Source of the DNA: AG-12 sp027319585
Lineage (GTDB): Bacteria > Chloroflexota > Dormibacteria > Aeolococcales > Bog-877
Length of the DNA stretch: 52,129 nucleotides
NCBI GenBank assembly: GCA_027319585.1
Contig: DAHVMY010000008.1
Coordinates: 1 to 52,129 of the forward strand
Direction: 5' to 3'
In this document: positions 27,828 through 34,985 of the stretch, one piece after another
Layout of the letters: every line of letters begins with the position of its first letter
Numbering within the stretch: position 1 is the first letter of the stretch
The notes under the pieces: generated by a model
The model's input: only the letters and a program-made list of their open reading frames with translations
What the model was told of the DNA's origin: nothing
Databases searched by the model: none
Made by a program: the position numbers and the translations under genes

Positions 27828-28480
27828 GCGGGGGCGATTATCCCACGCTCACCGGAGACCAAATCCGGCGCGGCGCCATACAGACCGACGCGGCGGATCT
27901 CCCGCCAGACCGGGGGCGCCAGCTGGGCGGAGCAGTCGGCCCCCTGGGCCAGGCGGTCCCGGATGTCGGATGCCTCCAACTCCGGGGCCATGACCCCGAT
28001 CGCCAGCGCATCGGGGAGCAGATACCCGGCCTTTCTCAGCTCGGCGATCACCGAGGTGGCGCGTTCAGCGGTCCCGGAACGGTCGAAGACGACCAGCCGC
28101 GCCAGCTGGGCGATCACCTCCGCGCGCTCCCAATCCGGCAGGGTGGCCGCGGCGTCACTGCCCAACGCGAGCAGGAGGCGCACCCCTTGGACCTCCCGAT
28201 GGAGCTCCTCCAGGGTGTCGGCGGTGTAGGACGGACCCCCGCGGCGCACCTCCACGTCGCTCACCGTCACCAGCGGGTCGCCGAGCGCGGCCACCGCGAG
28301 GCGCACCAGATGCAGCCTCTCCTCCGGCGAGGCGACCGGCGGCTCGCGGTGAGGGGGCTGCCCATTGGGGATGGCCACCACGGGCAGCGACAGCCGCTCG
28401 CGCAGCCCTGAGATGACCGCCATGTGGCCGAGGTGGGGAGGGTCGAAGGTGCCACCGAAGATGACCAGCTCTCGCGTCAC
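27824..28480 (-). CDS. nadD: Nicotinate-nucleotide adenylyltransferase
   Basis: 218 residues. It transfers AMP from ATP to nicotinate mononucleotide in NAD synthesis. The nucleotidyltransferase motif GGTFDPPHLGH is at the N-terminus. The usual C-terminal ISxTxIR is replaced by LEASDIRDR. GTG 28480 overlaps the obgE stop (GTGA); the longer frame upstream is antisense-like obgE sequence. It belongs to the rplU-rpmA-obgE-nadD-rsfS operon. Confidence 0.95.
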   Translation of the reverse strand: MTRELVIFGGTFDPPHLGHMAVISGLRERLSLPVVAIPNGQPPHREPPVASPEERLHLVRLAVAALGDPLVTVSDVEVRRGGPSYTADTLEELHREVQGVRLLLALGSDAAATLPDWERAEVIAQLARLVVFDRSGTAERATSVIAELRKAGYLLPDALAIGVMAPELEASDIRDRLAQGADCSAQLAPPVWREIRRVGLYGAAPDLVSGERGIIAPA

Positions 28481-29784
28481 GGCGCGGGGAGCTCCGCCGC
28501 CGCCACCTCCGGGAAATAGGTGAAGGAGACCCTGCCGATCTGGACCTCGGTCCCCGGGGATACCCCCCGCTCCGCGAGCGCGTCCTCGACTCCCATTCTC
28601 AGCAGCTGGCGCTGCAACCTGAGGACCGACGCCTCGTCGTCCATATCGGTCATCTCCACCAGATGTACGAGCGCTTCGCCGGTGACCTCGACGCGGCCCT
28701 CCTCGACAGCCACCTGGAAGCTGCGATCCCTGGCCACCGGGCCCTGGTAGAGGCGAAACGTGCCGCCATGCTCCGGGCCTGCCGACGCCGCGGACATCAG
28801 GACCGCGCACGCCTCCAGCAAGCGGTCGGTGCCAGCCCCGGTGCTGGCCGAGATCCGGACGAGGGGAGCGTCCGCCGCGAGCTCCGCCCGCAGTGCCTCC
28901 GCGGTGAGGGAAGCCTCATCCTCCGGCATCAGATCGATCTTGTTCAGCACCACCACGGTCGGCTTGGCAGCCAGGTCGGCGCTGTGTTGGCAGAGCTCGC
29001 CATGCACCTGACGATAGGCGGCGGCCACCCGGTCCCTGCCGAGGGTCCCGTCCACCAGATGCACCAGCACCCGAGTCCTGGAGAGGTGGCGCAGGAATCC
29101 CACGCCGAGCCCAGCTCCCCGGTGCGCCCCCTCGATCAACCCGGGCACGTCGGCCGCGGTGAGACTTTGCCCGGATGCCAGATCGACCACCCCGAGGTTG
29201 GGTGAAAGGGTGGTGAAGGGATAGTCTGCGATCTTGGGGTGGGCACCGGTGAGCCGGGCGAGCAAGGTCGACTTGCCGGCGTTGGGCAACCCCACCAGCC
29301 CTAGGTCGGCGATGAGGCGCAACTCCAGACGCACCCGCCGGGTCTCGCCCGGCTCGCCCAGCTCCCGGCGGCGGGGCGCCTGGTAGGTGGGAGTCGCGAA
29401 GTGGGTGTTGCCCCGTCCTCCCCTCCCCCCGCGGGCGGCCACCACCTCCGCCCCGGCCCGTTCCAGATCCGCCAGCAGCTGTCCGGTTTCGGCATCGAAC
29501 ACCATGGTCCCCGGCGGCACCGGAAGAACCACCGGGGCGCCGTCGGACCCGTGGCGCTTGGACCCCTCACCGCCCCCACCCGGCTTGGCCCGAAAAGTGC
29601 GCTCCAGCTGGAAGCGCTGCAGCGAGCTGATCCCCTGCTCGGCCCTGACCAAGATGTCCCCACCGCGGCCCCCGTCACCGCCATCTGGCCCACCTTTGGG
29701 GACGAACTTCTCTCGCCGCAGGCTGTTGGAGCCGGCGCCTCCGCGACCCGCGCTCAGCGACAGCACCACCTCGTCTAGGAACAT
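28477..29784 (-). CDS. obgE: GTPase ObgE/CgtA
   Basis: A 435-residue ribosome-assembly GTPase. The glycine-rich Obg fold covers about 1-158 (GGRGGRGNTHFATP). The G domain follows: GLPNAGKST (G1), DYPFTTLSP (G2), DVPGLIEGAH (G3), NKID (G4) and ISAST (G5). A C-terminal OCT domain covers about 340-430. Length and domain order are standard. It follows rpmA by 30 bp, the usual operon order. Confidence 0.97.
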   Translation of the reverse strand: MFLDEVVLSLSAGRGGAGSNSLRREKFVPKGGPDGGDGGRGGDILVRAEQGISSLQRFQLERTFRAKPGGGGEGSKRHGSDGAPVVLPVPPGTMVFDAETGQLLADLERAGAEVVAARGGRGGRGNTHFATPTYQAPRRRELGEPGETRRVRLELRLIADLGLVGLPNAGKSTLLARLTGAHPKIADYPFTTLSPNLGVVDLASGQSLTAADVPGLIEGAHRGAGLGVGFLRHLSRTRVLVHLVDGTLGRDRVAAAYRQVHGELCQHSADLAAKPTVVVLNKIDLMPEDEASLTAEALRAELAADAPLVRISASTGAGTDRLLEACAVLMSAASAGPEHGGTFRLYQGPVARDRSFQVAVEEGRVEVTGEALVHLVEMTDMDDEASVLRLQRQLLRMGVEDALAERGVSPGTEVQIGRVSFTYFPEVAAAELPAP

Positions 29785-29814
29785 GATGCGAACCGGGCCA
29801 GGGCCCGAATTACT

Positions 29815-30084
29815 TCAGTCGGCCGAGGCGCCCGCCGGGGTGATCGTGACCCGGGTCCGGCTGGTGCGATATGGCTGGTAGACCACCTGACCGCTGCTGA
29901 GGGCGAACAGGGTGTGGTCCTTGCCGACTCCGACCCCGGGCCCGGCCAGGATCCGGGTTCCGCGTTGGCGCACCAGCACGGCTCCGGCCGACACCGCCTC
30001 GCCCCCATACACCTTGACCCCCAGACGCTGGGAGTTGCTGTCCCGACCGTTGCGGCTGCTGCCGCCGCCCTTCTTATGCGCCAT
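29815..30084 (-). CDS. rpmA: 50S ribosomal protein L27
   Basis: 89 residues, MAHKKGGGSSRNGRDSNSQR at the start, as in L27 forms whose N-terminus is not cleaved. KVYGGEAVSAGAVLVRQRG is the conserved core. ATG 30084 has AGGAG 8 nt upstream, and the coding sequence overlaps the end of rplU by 11 bp, fitting coupled expression. Confidence 0.97.
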   Translation of the reverse strand: MAHKKGGGSSRNGRDSNSQRLGVKVYGGEAVSAGAVLVRQRGTRILAGPGVGVGKDHTLFALSSGQVVYQPYRTSRTRVTITPAGASAD

Positions 30085-30574
30085 CGCCAGGCTCCTCCAC
30101 CTCAGACTCCTTGTCCACCGCCTTGGCAGCCCGCTTGGCGGGGGGCCTGGAGGCACGGGGTCGCTTCGGAGTCACAGCCGCGGCAACCTCGACATCCTCG
30201 GTGCCGCCGTGAGCCTCCTCGGCATCCTTGGCCTTGGCGGCACGCCGGGGCACGGCTCCCACCGCGTCGATCCGAAGCTCGGTGAGCTCGGCCCGGAACC
30301 CCCGCTGCCGCCGGTAGCGCTTCTTCGGCTTGTATTTGAAGACGAGCACCTTCTCGCCGCGGAGGTGGCCCAGCGCGGTGGCGGTGACGGTTACCCCGTC
30401 CACCGTCGGCGTGCCCACCGCGGTCGGCTCCCGGTCGCCGGCCTCGGCCACGACCATCCGCACATCCTGCAGCTGGACCTCGTCCCCCGGCTCCACCTCC
30501 AGCCGATCGACGACTACCCGCGTGCCGGGTATGGCCCGATATTGGCGGCCGCCAATCTGGACTATGGCGTACAT
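30074..30574 (-). CDS. rplU: 50S ribosomal protein L21 with C-terminal extension
   Basis: 166 residues. Residues 1-105 are a normal L21 (MYAIVQIGGRQYRA, then KVLVFKYKPKKRYRR and RGFRAELTEL). The last 60 residues are an Ala/Lys/Glu/Pro-rich tail, probably disordered and rich in charge, while most L21 proteins stop near residue 103. Because the tail ends 11 bp into rpmA it is under some constraint from the overlap. Confidence 0.96.
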   Translation of the reverse strand: MYAIVQIGGRQYRAIPGTRVVVDRLEVEPGDEVQLQDVRMVVAEAGDREPTAVGTPTVDGVTVTATALGHLRGEKVLVFKYKPKKRYRRQRGFRAELTELRIDAVGAVPRRAAKAKDAEEAHGGTEDVEVAAAVTPKRPRASRPPAKRAAKAVDKESEVEEPGDGA

Positions 30575-30654
30575 TCAGAACTCCTGGGAATGGGCGGAGC
30601 CGAGGGCCCCGTGGTGGGCGTCAGAGCTTACATCCTGCAACCGCCCGAAGTCGG

Positions 30655-30660
30655 AGTTTA
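30655..30660 (-). promoter_or_regulatory. Candidate extended -10 promoter for rplU-rpmA-obgE
   Basis: On the minus strand TGGTAAACT carries a TG one base before a TAAACT box, about 80 nt ahead of rplU, in the gap after the lipoprotein gene. No -35 match at 17 bp, as is common for extended -10 promoters. Confidence 0.38.
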
Positions 30661-30706
30661 CCAGACTGATGCCGGTCCCAGATCGCTGGAGTGCGCGGCC
30701 GGGGTC

Positions 30707-31663
30707 CTAGGGGCCGGTGACGGTCACGGCAGCCAGAGGGCCGTAGTTCAATTGCAGATCATTCTGGGAGGCTGAGCCATTGCTGGCGATCAGGCCGGCC
30801 GTGGCCGAGTAGACACCGCGGCCGACGTCGGGCAGGACCTCGACCTGGAAGGTCAGGGTCAACAGGCCCGGGCCCGCTCCGGACTGGCCGGGGATGTCGA
30901 AGCCCGACCACGTGGGGATCACCGTCCCGACGACAGGATAGGTCGCCCCCGAGGTGCTCGCGTTGCCTGACGTCGACTGGGTGGTGACGTAGTCGAAGTC
31001 GGATGGCAGCGTGATCGCGAGGGTGGTGCCGGAGGCGGAGCCGCTGCCGGTGTTGGTGATGACGGCCTCGTAGGTGACCGTCGACCCGGCCGCCACCGCC
31101 TGCGGGTTCACATGCAGGCTCAGGCTCAGGGAGGGCGCCGGAGTTATCTCCATGGTGAGCAGCCGCCCGCTCAGATAGTTCTGGTAGCCGCTGGCGAAGA
31201 CCTCGGGATAAAGATGGACCGAGCCCGCCCCGCCGGTCGCCTCCAGGTTGGCGGTGATAACCACCTGGCTGGCCTGGCCGGTGACGCCAGGCCCGATCGT
31301 CCAGCTTCCCCAGGTCAGGGTGGCGTCACGGGAGGCGGGGACGATGTCGGCGGAGCGGACGGCGTCGCCATTCTCGACCACCGAGGCGGTGCTGGTGTAC
31401 ACGAATCCGGCCGGGACCTGCAGGCGGACGGTCACCCCACGGAAGGAGGAGCCCCCAAGGTTGGTGACGGTCACCTGTACCTGCCCCACCGTTCCCTGGG
31501 CGATCTGCTCCGATGGCCCGGAGTTGCCGGCCGGCGAGATCACCTCGGAGGTGACCTGGAGCGTGTTGGGGATCGACGAGCCCCCGCAGGAAGTCGTCAG
31601 CGCCGCCGCCAACCCGATCACGGGAAGGCAGGCTGCCACCCCCATGTGTCGCCCGAGCTTCAG
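30707..31663 (-). CDS. Secreted lipoprotein with two DUF11-like beta-sandwich repeats
   Basis: About 318 residues. A lipobox (LTTSC) makes this a surface lipoprotein. Two repeats follow, each resembling the DUF11/conserved-repeat fold: one around VQVTVTNLGGSSFRGVTVRL and the other around VTYEAVITNTGSGSASG. The nearest ATG (31645) gives a signal peptide without basic residues. A CTG at 31663 overlaps the maf stop (CTGA), has GGAGG 6 nt upstream, and would add LKLGRH to give a proper basic n-region and lipid Cys26. I prefer CTG, but the ATG cannot be excluded. Function unknown. Confidence 0.72.
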   Translation of the reverse strand: MKLGRHMGVAACLPVIGLAAALTTSCGGSSIPNTLQVTSEVISPAGNSGPSEQIAQGTVGQVQVTVTNLGGSSFRGVTVRLQVPAGFVYTSTASVVENGDAVRSADIVPASRDATLTWGSWTIGPGVTGQASQVVITANLEATGGAGSVHLYPEVFASGYQNYLSGRLLTMEITPAPSLSLSLHVNPQAVAAGSTVTYEAVITNTGSGSASGTTLAITLPSDFDYVTTQSTSGNASTSGATYPVVGTVIPTWSGFDIPGQSGAGPGLLTLTFQVEVLPDVGRGVYSATAGLIASNGSASQNDLQLNYGPLAAVTVTGP

Positions 31664-32337
31664 CGCGTCCCTCCAGCGCGGTTGGAGCTGGCCAGAGGCC
31701 GCCTGGTGGTGGCGGACTTGCCCAATGGCACCGGGTGGTCGGGTGCGGTTGGCAGCGGATCGGGGTAGCCGACGTCACTGAGCAGCTGCATCGCCATCTG
31801 GCAGTCCAGCCCGATCACGGTGTCGGTCCGGCCCCCGATCGCATCCACCAGAGCGCCGCCGAGCCCCTGGACGGCGTAGGCGCCGGCCTTGTCCAGAGGC
31901 TCGCCCCCGGCCACGTACTGCTCCAGCTCCTCATCGTCGAACACCCGCATGCGCACGGCCGACCGCGAGACGGCGGTGCTCTCCTTCATCGTGGCGGGGC
32001 AGAGAGCACAAACCCCGGTCAGCACCACGTGACGCTGTCCCCGCAGCGCCCGCAGCATCTCCTTCGCCCTGGCCTCTGTCAGCGGCTTGCCCATGAGGCC
32101 GCTGGGGCCCATCACCACGGTGTCGGCCGCCAAAACGTAGGCCGCACTCCGCCCGTCGAGCTGAGATATCACGGCGTGAGCCTTGGCCCGTGCCACCAGC
32201 TGGACCGCCAGATCGGCGCACATCCCGGGCACCATCGTCTCTTCGATATCGGGGGGGACTACCGTGAAGCGCAATCCCAGCCGCACCAGAAGCTCGCGCC
32301 GACGCTTGGAGCCGGAGGCCAGGACTAACTCCGCCAC
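31660..32337 (-). CDS. maf: Maf-like nucleoside triphosphate pyrophosphatase
   Basis: About 225 residues. Maf proteins hydrolyse non-canonical dTTP/UTP-type nucleotides. The N-terminal LASGSKRRRELL is diagnostic; AADTVVMG, GKPL and a C-terminal KAGAYAVQGLGG follow. The open frame extends upstream without homology; I use GTG 32337, which starts VAELVLASGS and has AGGAGG 12 nt upstream. The C-terminal 30 residues (PLPTAPDHPVP onward) go beyond the usual end. Confidence 0.92.
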   Translation of the reverse strand: MAELVLASGSKRRRELLVRLGLRFTVVPPDIEETMVPGMCADLAVQLVARAKAHAVISQLDGRSAAYVLAADTVVMGPSGLMGKPLTEARAKEMLRALRGQRHVVLTGVCALCPATMKESTAVSRSAVRMRVFDDEELEQYVAGGEPLDKAGAYAVQGLGGALVDAIGGRTDTVIGLDCQMAMQLLSDVGYPDPLPTAPDHPVPLGKSATTRRPLASSNRAGGTR

Positions 32338-32407
32338 GTCCTTGATATGCCTCCTGGTTCCGGTGAGTGGCCGTGGCCCTCGCCCGGCCGGTCCCCGTGT
32401 GAATCCT

Positions 32408-33136
32408 TCACGGGAGTCTAAGTCTATCAGCGGAGCCGGGAAGACCCGGTTTGGCGGGCCGCCCGAGTTCGAAGCGACGGGCAACGCCCCAGAGCGCACC
32501 AAACGCCAGGCACGCGGCCAGCCAGACCCCAAGGCCCAGCCAAACCGGCGTCCTGGCCACCTGGGGGAAGATCAGGAAGGCGGCGACGGCGAACCGGGTG
32601 GCCGCGGCGCAGGCCACCGCCAGCCGGCTCCCGGCGGGGTCCCCGGAGGCCCATGGGAAAGCCAGCAGGCAGGCGACTCCCACCCCCACCCGGCCCGCCT
32701 CGGCACCCGTCCCGGTCGCCGCGAGCAGGCTGGCCCAGTCGGGAGCCGCCACCACCTCCGCCAGGACCAGAATGGCCAGCACGGTGAGGACCGGCAGCAG
32801 CGTGTGGGGCGAGCTCGTGCGCTTGCCGTTTGCCAGCCAGAGCTCCATCCCCAACAGCCCGAGCGCGGTCAGCCCGAGCCCTCCGACACCGACCTGGCTC
32901 AGCCCACCCGCCGTCAGCGCCAACGCCGGGTTGCCCGGCCACGGCAACGGGACCACCGCCAGTGACGCCAGGGCCAGCGGGACGATGGCCTTGTCCACCT
33001 GAGTCCGGCGGCGCCATCCGGCGGCCGCCATCGAGCTGCCCTTGGAGAGCAGCCAGGCGCCGCATAGCAGGGTCAGTCCACCGGGGTAGATCAGCAGGCT
33101 CGCACAGACGGCGAGGCCGATCAGGATGTGGCTCAA
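32408..33136 (-). CDS. Multi-pass membrane protein, fourth gene of a complex-I-like membrane cluster
   Basis: 242 residues, almost entirely hydrophobic helices. I see no firm family match. Its place behind NuoL-, HyfE- and NuoN-like genes and a basic C-terminus (WGVARRFELGRP) make a NuoH/HyfC-type relative possible, but weakly so. It starts at TTG 33136, overlapping the upstream stop (TTGA), so it is probably translated with the cluster. The long open frame upstream is not coding in this frame. Confidence 0.72.
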   Translation of the reverse strand: MSHILIGLAVCASLLIYPGGLTLLCGAWLLSKGSSMAAAGWRRRTQVDKAIVPLALASLAVVPLPWPGNPALALTAGGLSQVGVGGLGLTALGLLGMELWLANGKRTSSPHTLLPVLTVLAILVLAEVVAAPDWASLLAATGTGAEAGRVGVGVACLLAFPWASGDPAGSRLAVACAAATRFAVAAFLIFPQVARTPVWLGLGVWLAACLAFGALWGVARRFELGRPAKPGLPGSADRLRLP

Positions 33137-34377
33137 GGCCGGAAGCCCAAGAGCAGCTGGGTGGCGGCCACCGGGACCACCCCGAGCGCCAGGACGACCA
33201 GCCCCACGGCCAGACCGAGCAGCTCCGGGCCCCAGGCAACCGGCGCCCGGTCCGGCCTCAGGCTGGAACGCATGCCGGCCGCGGCGGCGCCCAACTGGAG
33301 CCCTCCCACCAGCAGCACCACGGCTGCCAGCACCGGGCTGACCGAGACCGCCGCCAGAACGACCAGCAGCCTCCCCGAGAATCCCCCGAACGGCGGTAGA
33401 CCCGAGAGCCCCACCCAGGCGACCAGCCGCGACCTCTGCCCCCGTGGTTCGCTGAGGACGGCGCCCGCCAGCCAGTGGAGCGCAACCAGGATGAAGGCGG
33501 CGGTCAGCCCCTCCACCGTGCCCAGGGCAACCGCCAGGCAGACCAGCCCCGCATCGCAGGCCAGCGCCCTGGGGTATCGTCCCCGCTCCGGGCCCAGCAG
33601 CGCCCACCCGCCCCAGAAGAGTGCGGTTGCCAGACCCAGGGCGATCAGCAGCTCGCGCAGCGGAGTGGCGACCAGAGCCGGGCTGAGCGCGACCGCCCGG
33701 GCCTCCAGCAGGGCCCCGGCCGGCAGGAGGAGCACCCGCCAGTAGAGCATCTCGCGCGAATCCAGGCGGACGGCGGCAGAGACCCAGCTGGAGAAGGGCA
33801 TCACCCCCATCAGGCCCACCAGCCCGAGCGCCAGCAGGATCGCGACCAGGGCCGGCGGGGAGGAACCGGTGCGGACGCCGGGGAGGAGGGCGGCCGCGGC
33901 CAGCCAGGCGCTGAAGACCATTACCCCCTGGCGAGCCACCGACCGCACCACCAGCTGCGGCCCCACGACCCGCTGCCAGCGCAGCCACAAAGCAGCGCTG
34001 AGCCCCCCGGCCAAGAAGGCCACCACCACCGGCGAGTCGGTTGCGACCAGCACGGCCGCTGCCGCCGCCAGGGCCAGGAACAGGGCCTGACCGGCGGCGG
34101 TGGGGGCGTCACTGCCCGCCACCAGCGCGATCAGGGCCATCGCGGCAACGGCCCCCAGCAAAACCCCGCCGGCGACTCGGCTGACCCGCAGCACCCCCAG
34201 CCCACCGACCCATCCGGGAGCCGAGGCGACAGGGGAGCGGAGCAGGTGCGCGGCCAGTGCCGCTCCCAGGAGCAGGAACGCCAGGGAGAGCGCGGTCGCG
34301 ATCCAGCGGGAGTGCCCGCCCCGTGACCGGTGAGCCTGGGCGGCGGACTCGCCGCCGGGCCACTTGGGAGCCCCCAT
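33133..34377 (-). CDS. Degenerate proton-antiporter-family membrane protein (NuoN/NuoM/HyfF-like)
   Basis: 414 residues with many membrane helices. The C-terminal half has VGLSGLPPFGGFSGRLLV, which matches the SLAGLPPtaGFxgK signature of NuoM/N, MrpA/D and HyfF subunits, with Arg for Lys. Upstream, GLMGVMPFSSWV matches the region that normally reads GKAGLFPLHxWL, so the pump Lys is Leu here. VVVAFLAGGLSAAL aligns with the helix that normally carries the conserved Glu, which is absent. It begins at ATG 34377, sharing one base with the upstream stop (TGATG). Homology is well supported; loss of pumping is inference. Confidence 0.8.
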   Translation of the reverse strand: MGAPKWPGGESAAQAHRSRGGHSRWIATALSLAFLLLGAALAAHLLRSPVASAPGWVGGLGVLRVSRVAGGVLLGAVAAMALIALVAGSDAPTAAGQALFLALAAAAAVLVATDSPVVVAFLAGGLSAALWLRWQRVVGPQLVVRSVARQGVMVFSAWLAAAALLPGVRTGSSPPALVAILLALGLVGLMGVMPFSSWVSAAVRLDSREMLYWRVLLLPAGALLEARAVALSPALVATPLRELLIALGLATALFWGGWALLGPERGRYPRALACDAGLVCLAVALGTVEGLTAAFILVALHWLAGAVLSEPRGQRSRLVAWVGLSGLPPFGGFSGRLLVVLAAVSVSPVLAAVVLLVGGLQLGAAAAGMRSSLRPDRAPVAWGPELLGLAVGLVVLALGVVPVAATQLLLGFRP

Positions 34378-34985
34378 CAAGACCCGGTCTCCCACGGCGA
34401 GGACCGCGCCAGGACCACCAGGGGCACGGCCGGCACGGCGGTGAGCAGGGCGGCCCACCCCAGGGTGTTATGAGCCGAGCTCAGGAGCAGGAAGGAGCTG
34501 GTCCCGATCGCCGCGCTGAACGCCCCCAGCGCCAGGTCGGCCGGCCCCCTGCCGGTGACGGCCCGGATGACTCCAGCCTCCCACGCGAACAGACAGGCGA
34601 ACGCAGGACCCTGGGTCGAGACGGTGCCGGCCGTGAGATGACCGGAGAGCAGGCGGGCCGCCATCAGGCTGCCCACGCCGGCCAACAGCCGCAGGCTTCT
34701 GACGTCGAACACCCGCTCTCGGCCCACGATCGGAGCCTGGCCAAGCAGCCATCCGGCACTGGCCAGGCGCGGCAGGTGACCTCCCCAGAGGATGAGCACG
34801 AAGGCCAGTGCGCCGAGGCCGCTCACGGTCAGGAAGGCGGCGACGCCGCTGGTCAGGGATGCCAGGCCACCCATCCCCAGGCCGAGCGCGAGTGCACTGA
34901 GAGCGGTGCCGGTGGGGCCGACGCTGACCAGCATCACCGCCACCGCCAGAAACCCCGCCGTGGCCAGCAGCGCCGCCTCGATCAT
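34377..34985 (-). CDS. Multi-pass membrane protein, HyfE/NuoK-like position
   Basis: 202 residues, mostly hydrophobic helices. A Glu sits in a membrane stretch (LFAWEAGVIRA). Size and position between a NuoL-like and a NuoN-like gene match HyfE of hydrogenase-4-type complexes, whose C-terminal part is NuoK-like. No diagnostic motif confirms this. It begins at ATG 34985, overlapping the upstream stop (ATGA). Confidence 0.75.
   Translation of the reverse strand: MIEAALLATAGFLAVAVMLVSVGPTGTALSALALGLGMGGLASLTSGVAAFLTVSGLGALAFVLILWGGHLPRLASAGWLLGQAPIVGRERVFDVRSLRLLAGVGSLMAARLLSGHLTAGTVSTQGPAFACLFAWEAGVIRAVTGRGPADLALGAFSAAIGTSSFLLLSSAHNTLGWAALLTAVPAVPLVVLARSSPWETGS

Noticed and set aside
30575..30706. 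Ribosomal L21 leader RNA
   Set aside because: I could not fold a convincing conserved leader in the 130-nt gap; only a candidate promoter is supported.
32408..33988. 526-codon frame over the fourth membrane gene
   Set aside because: Its upstream 284 codons are an alternate frame of the NuoN-like gene; the real gene starts near 33136.
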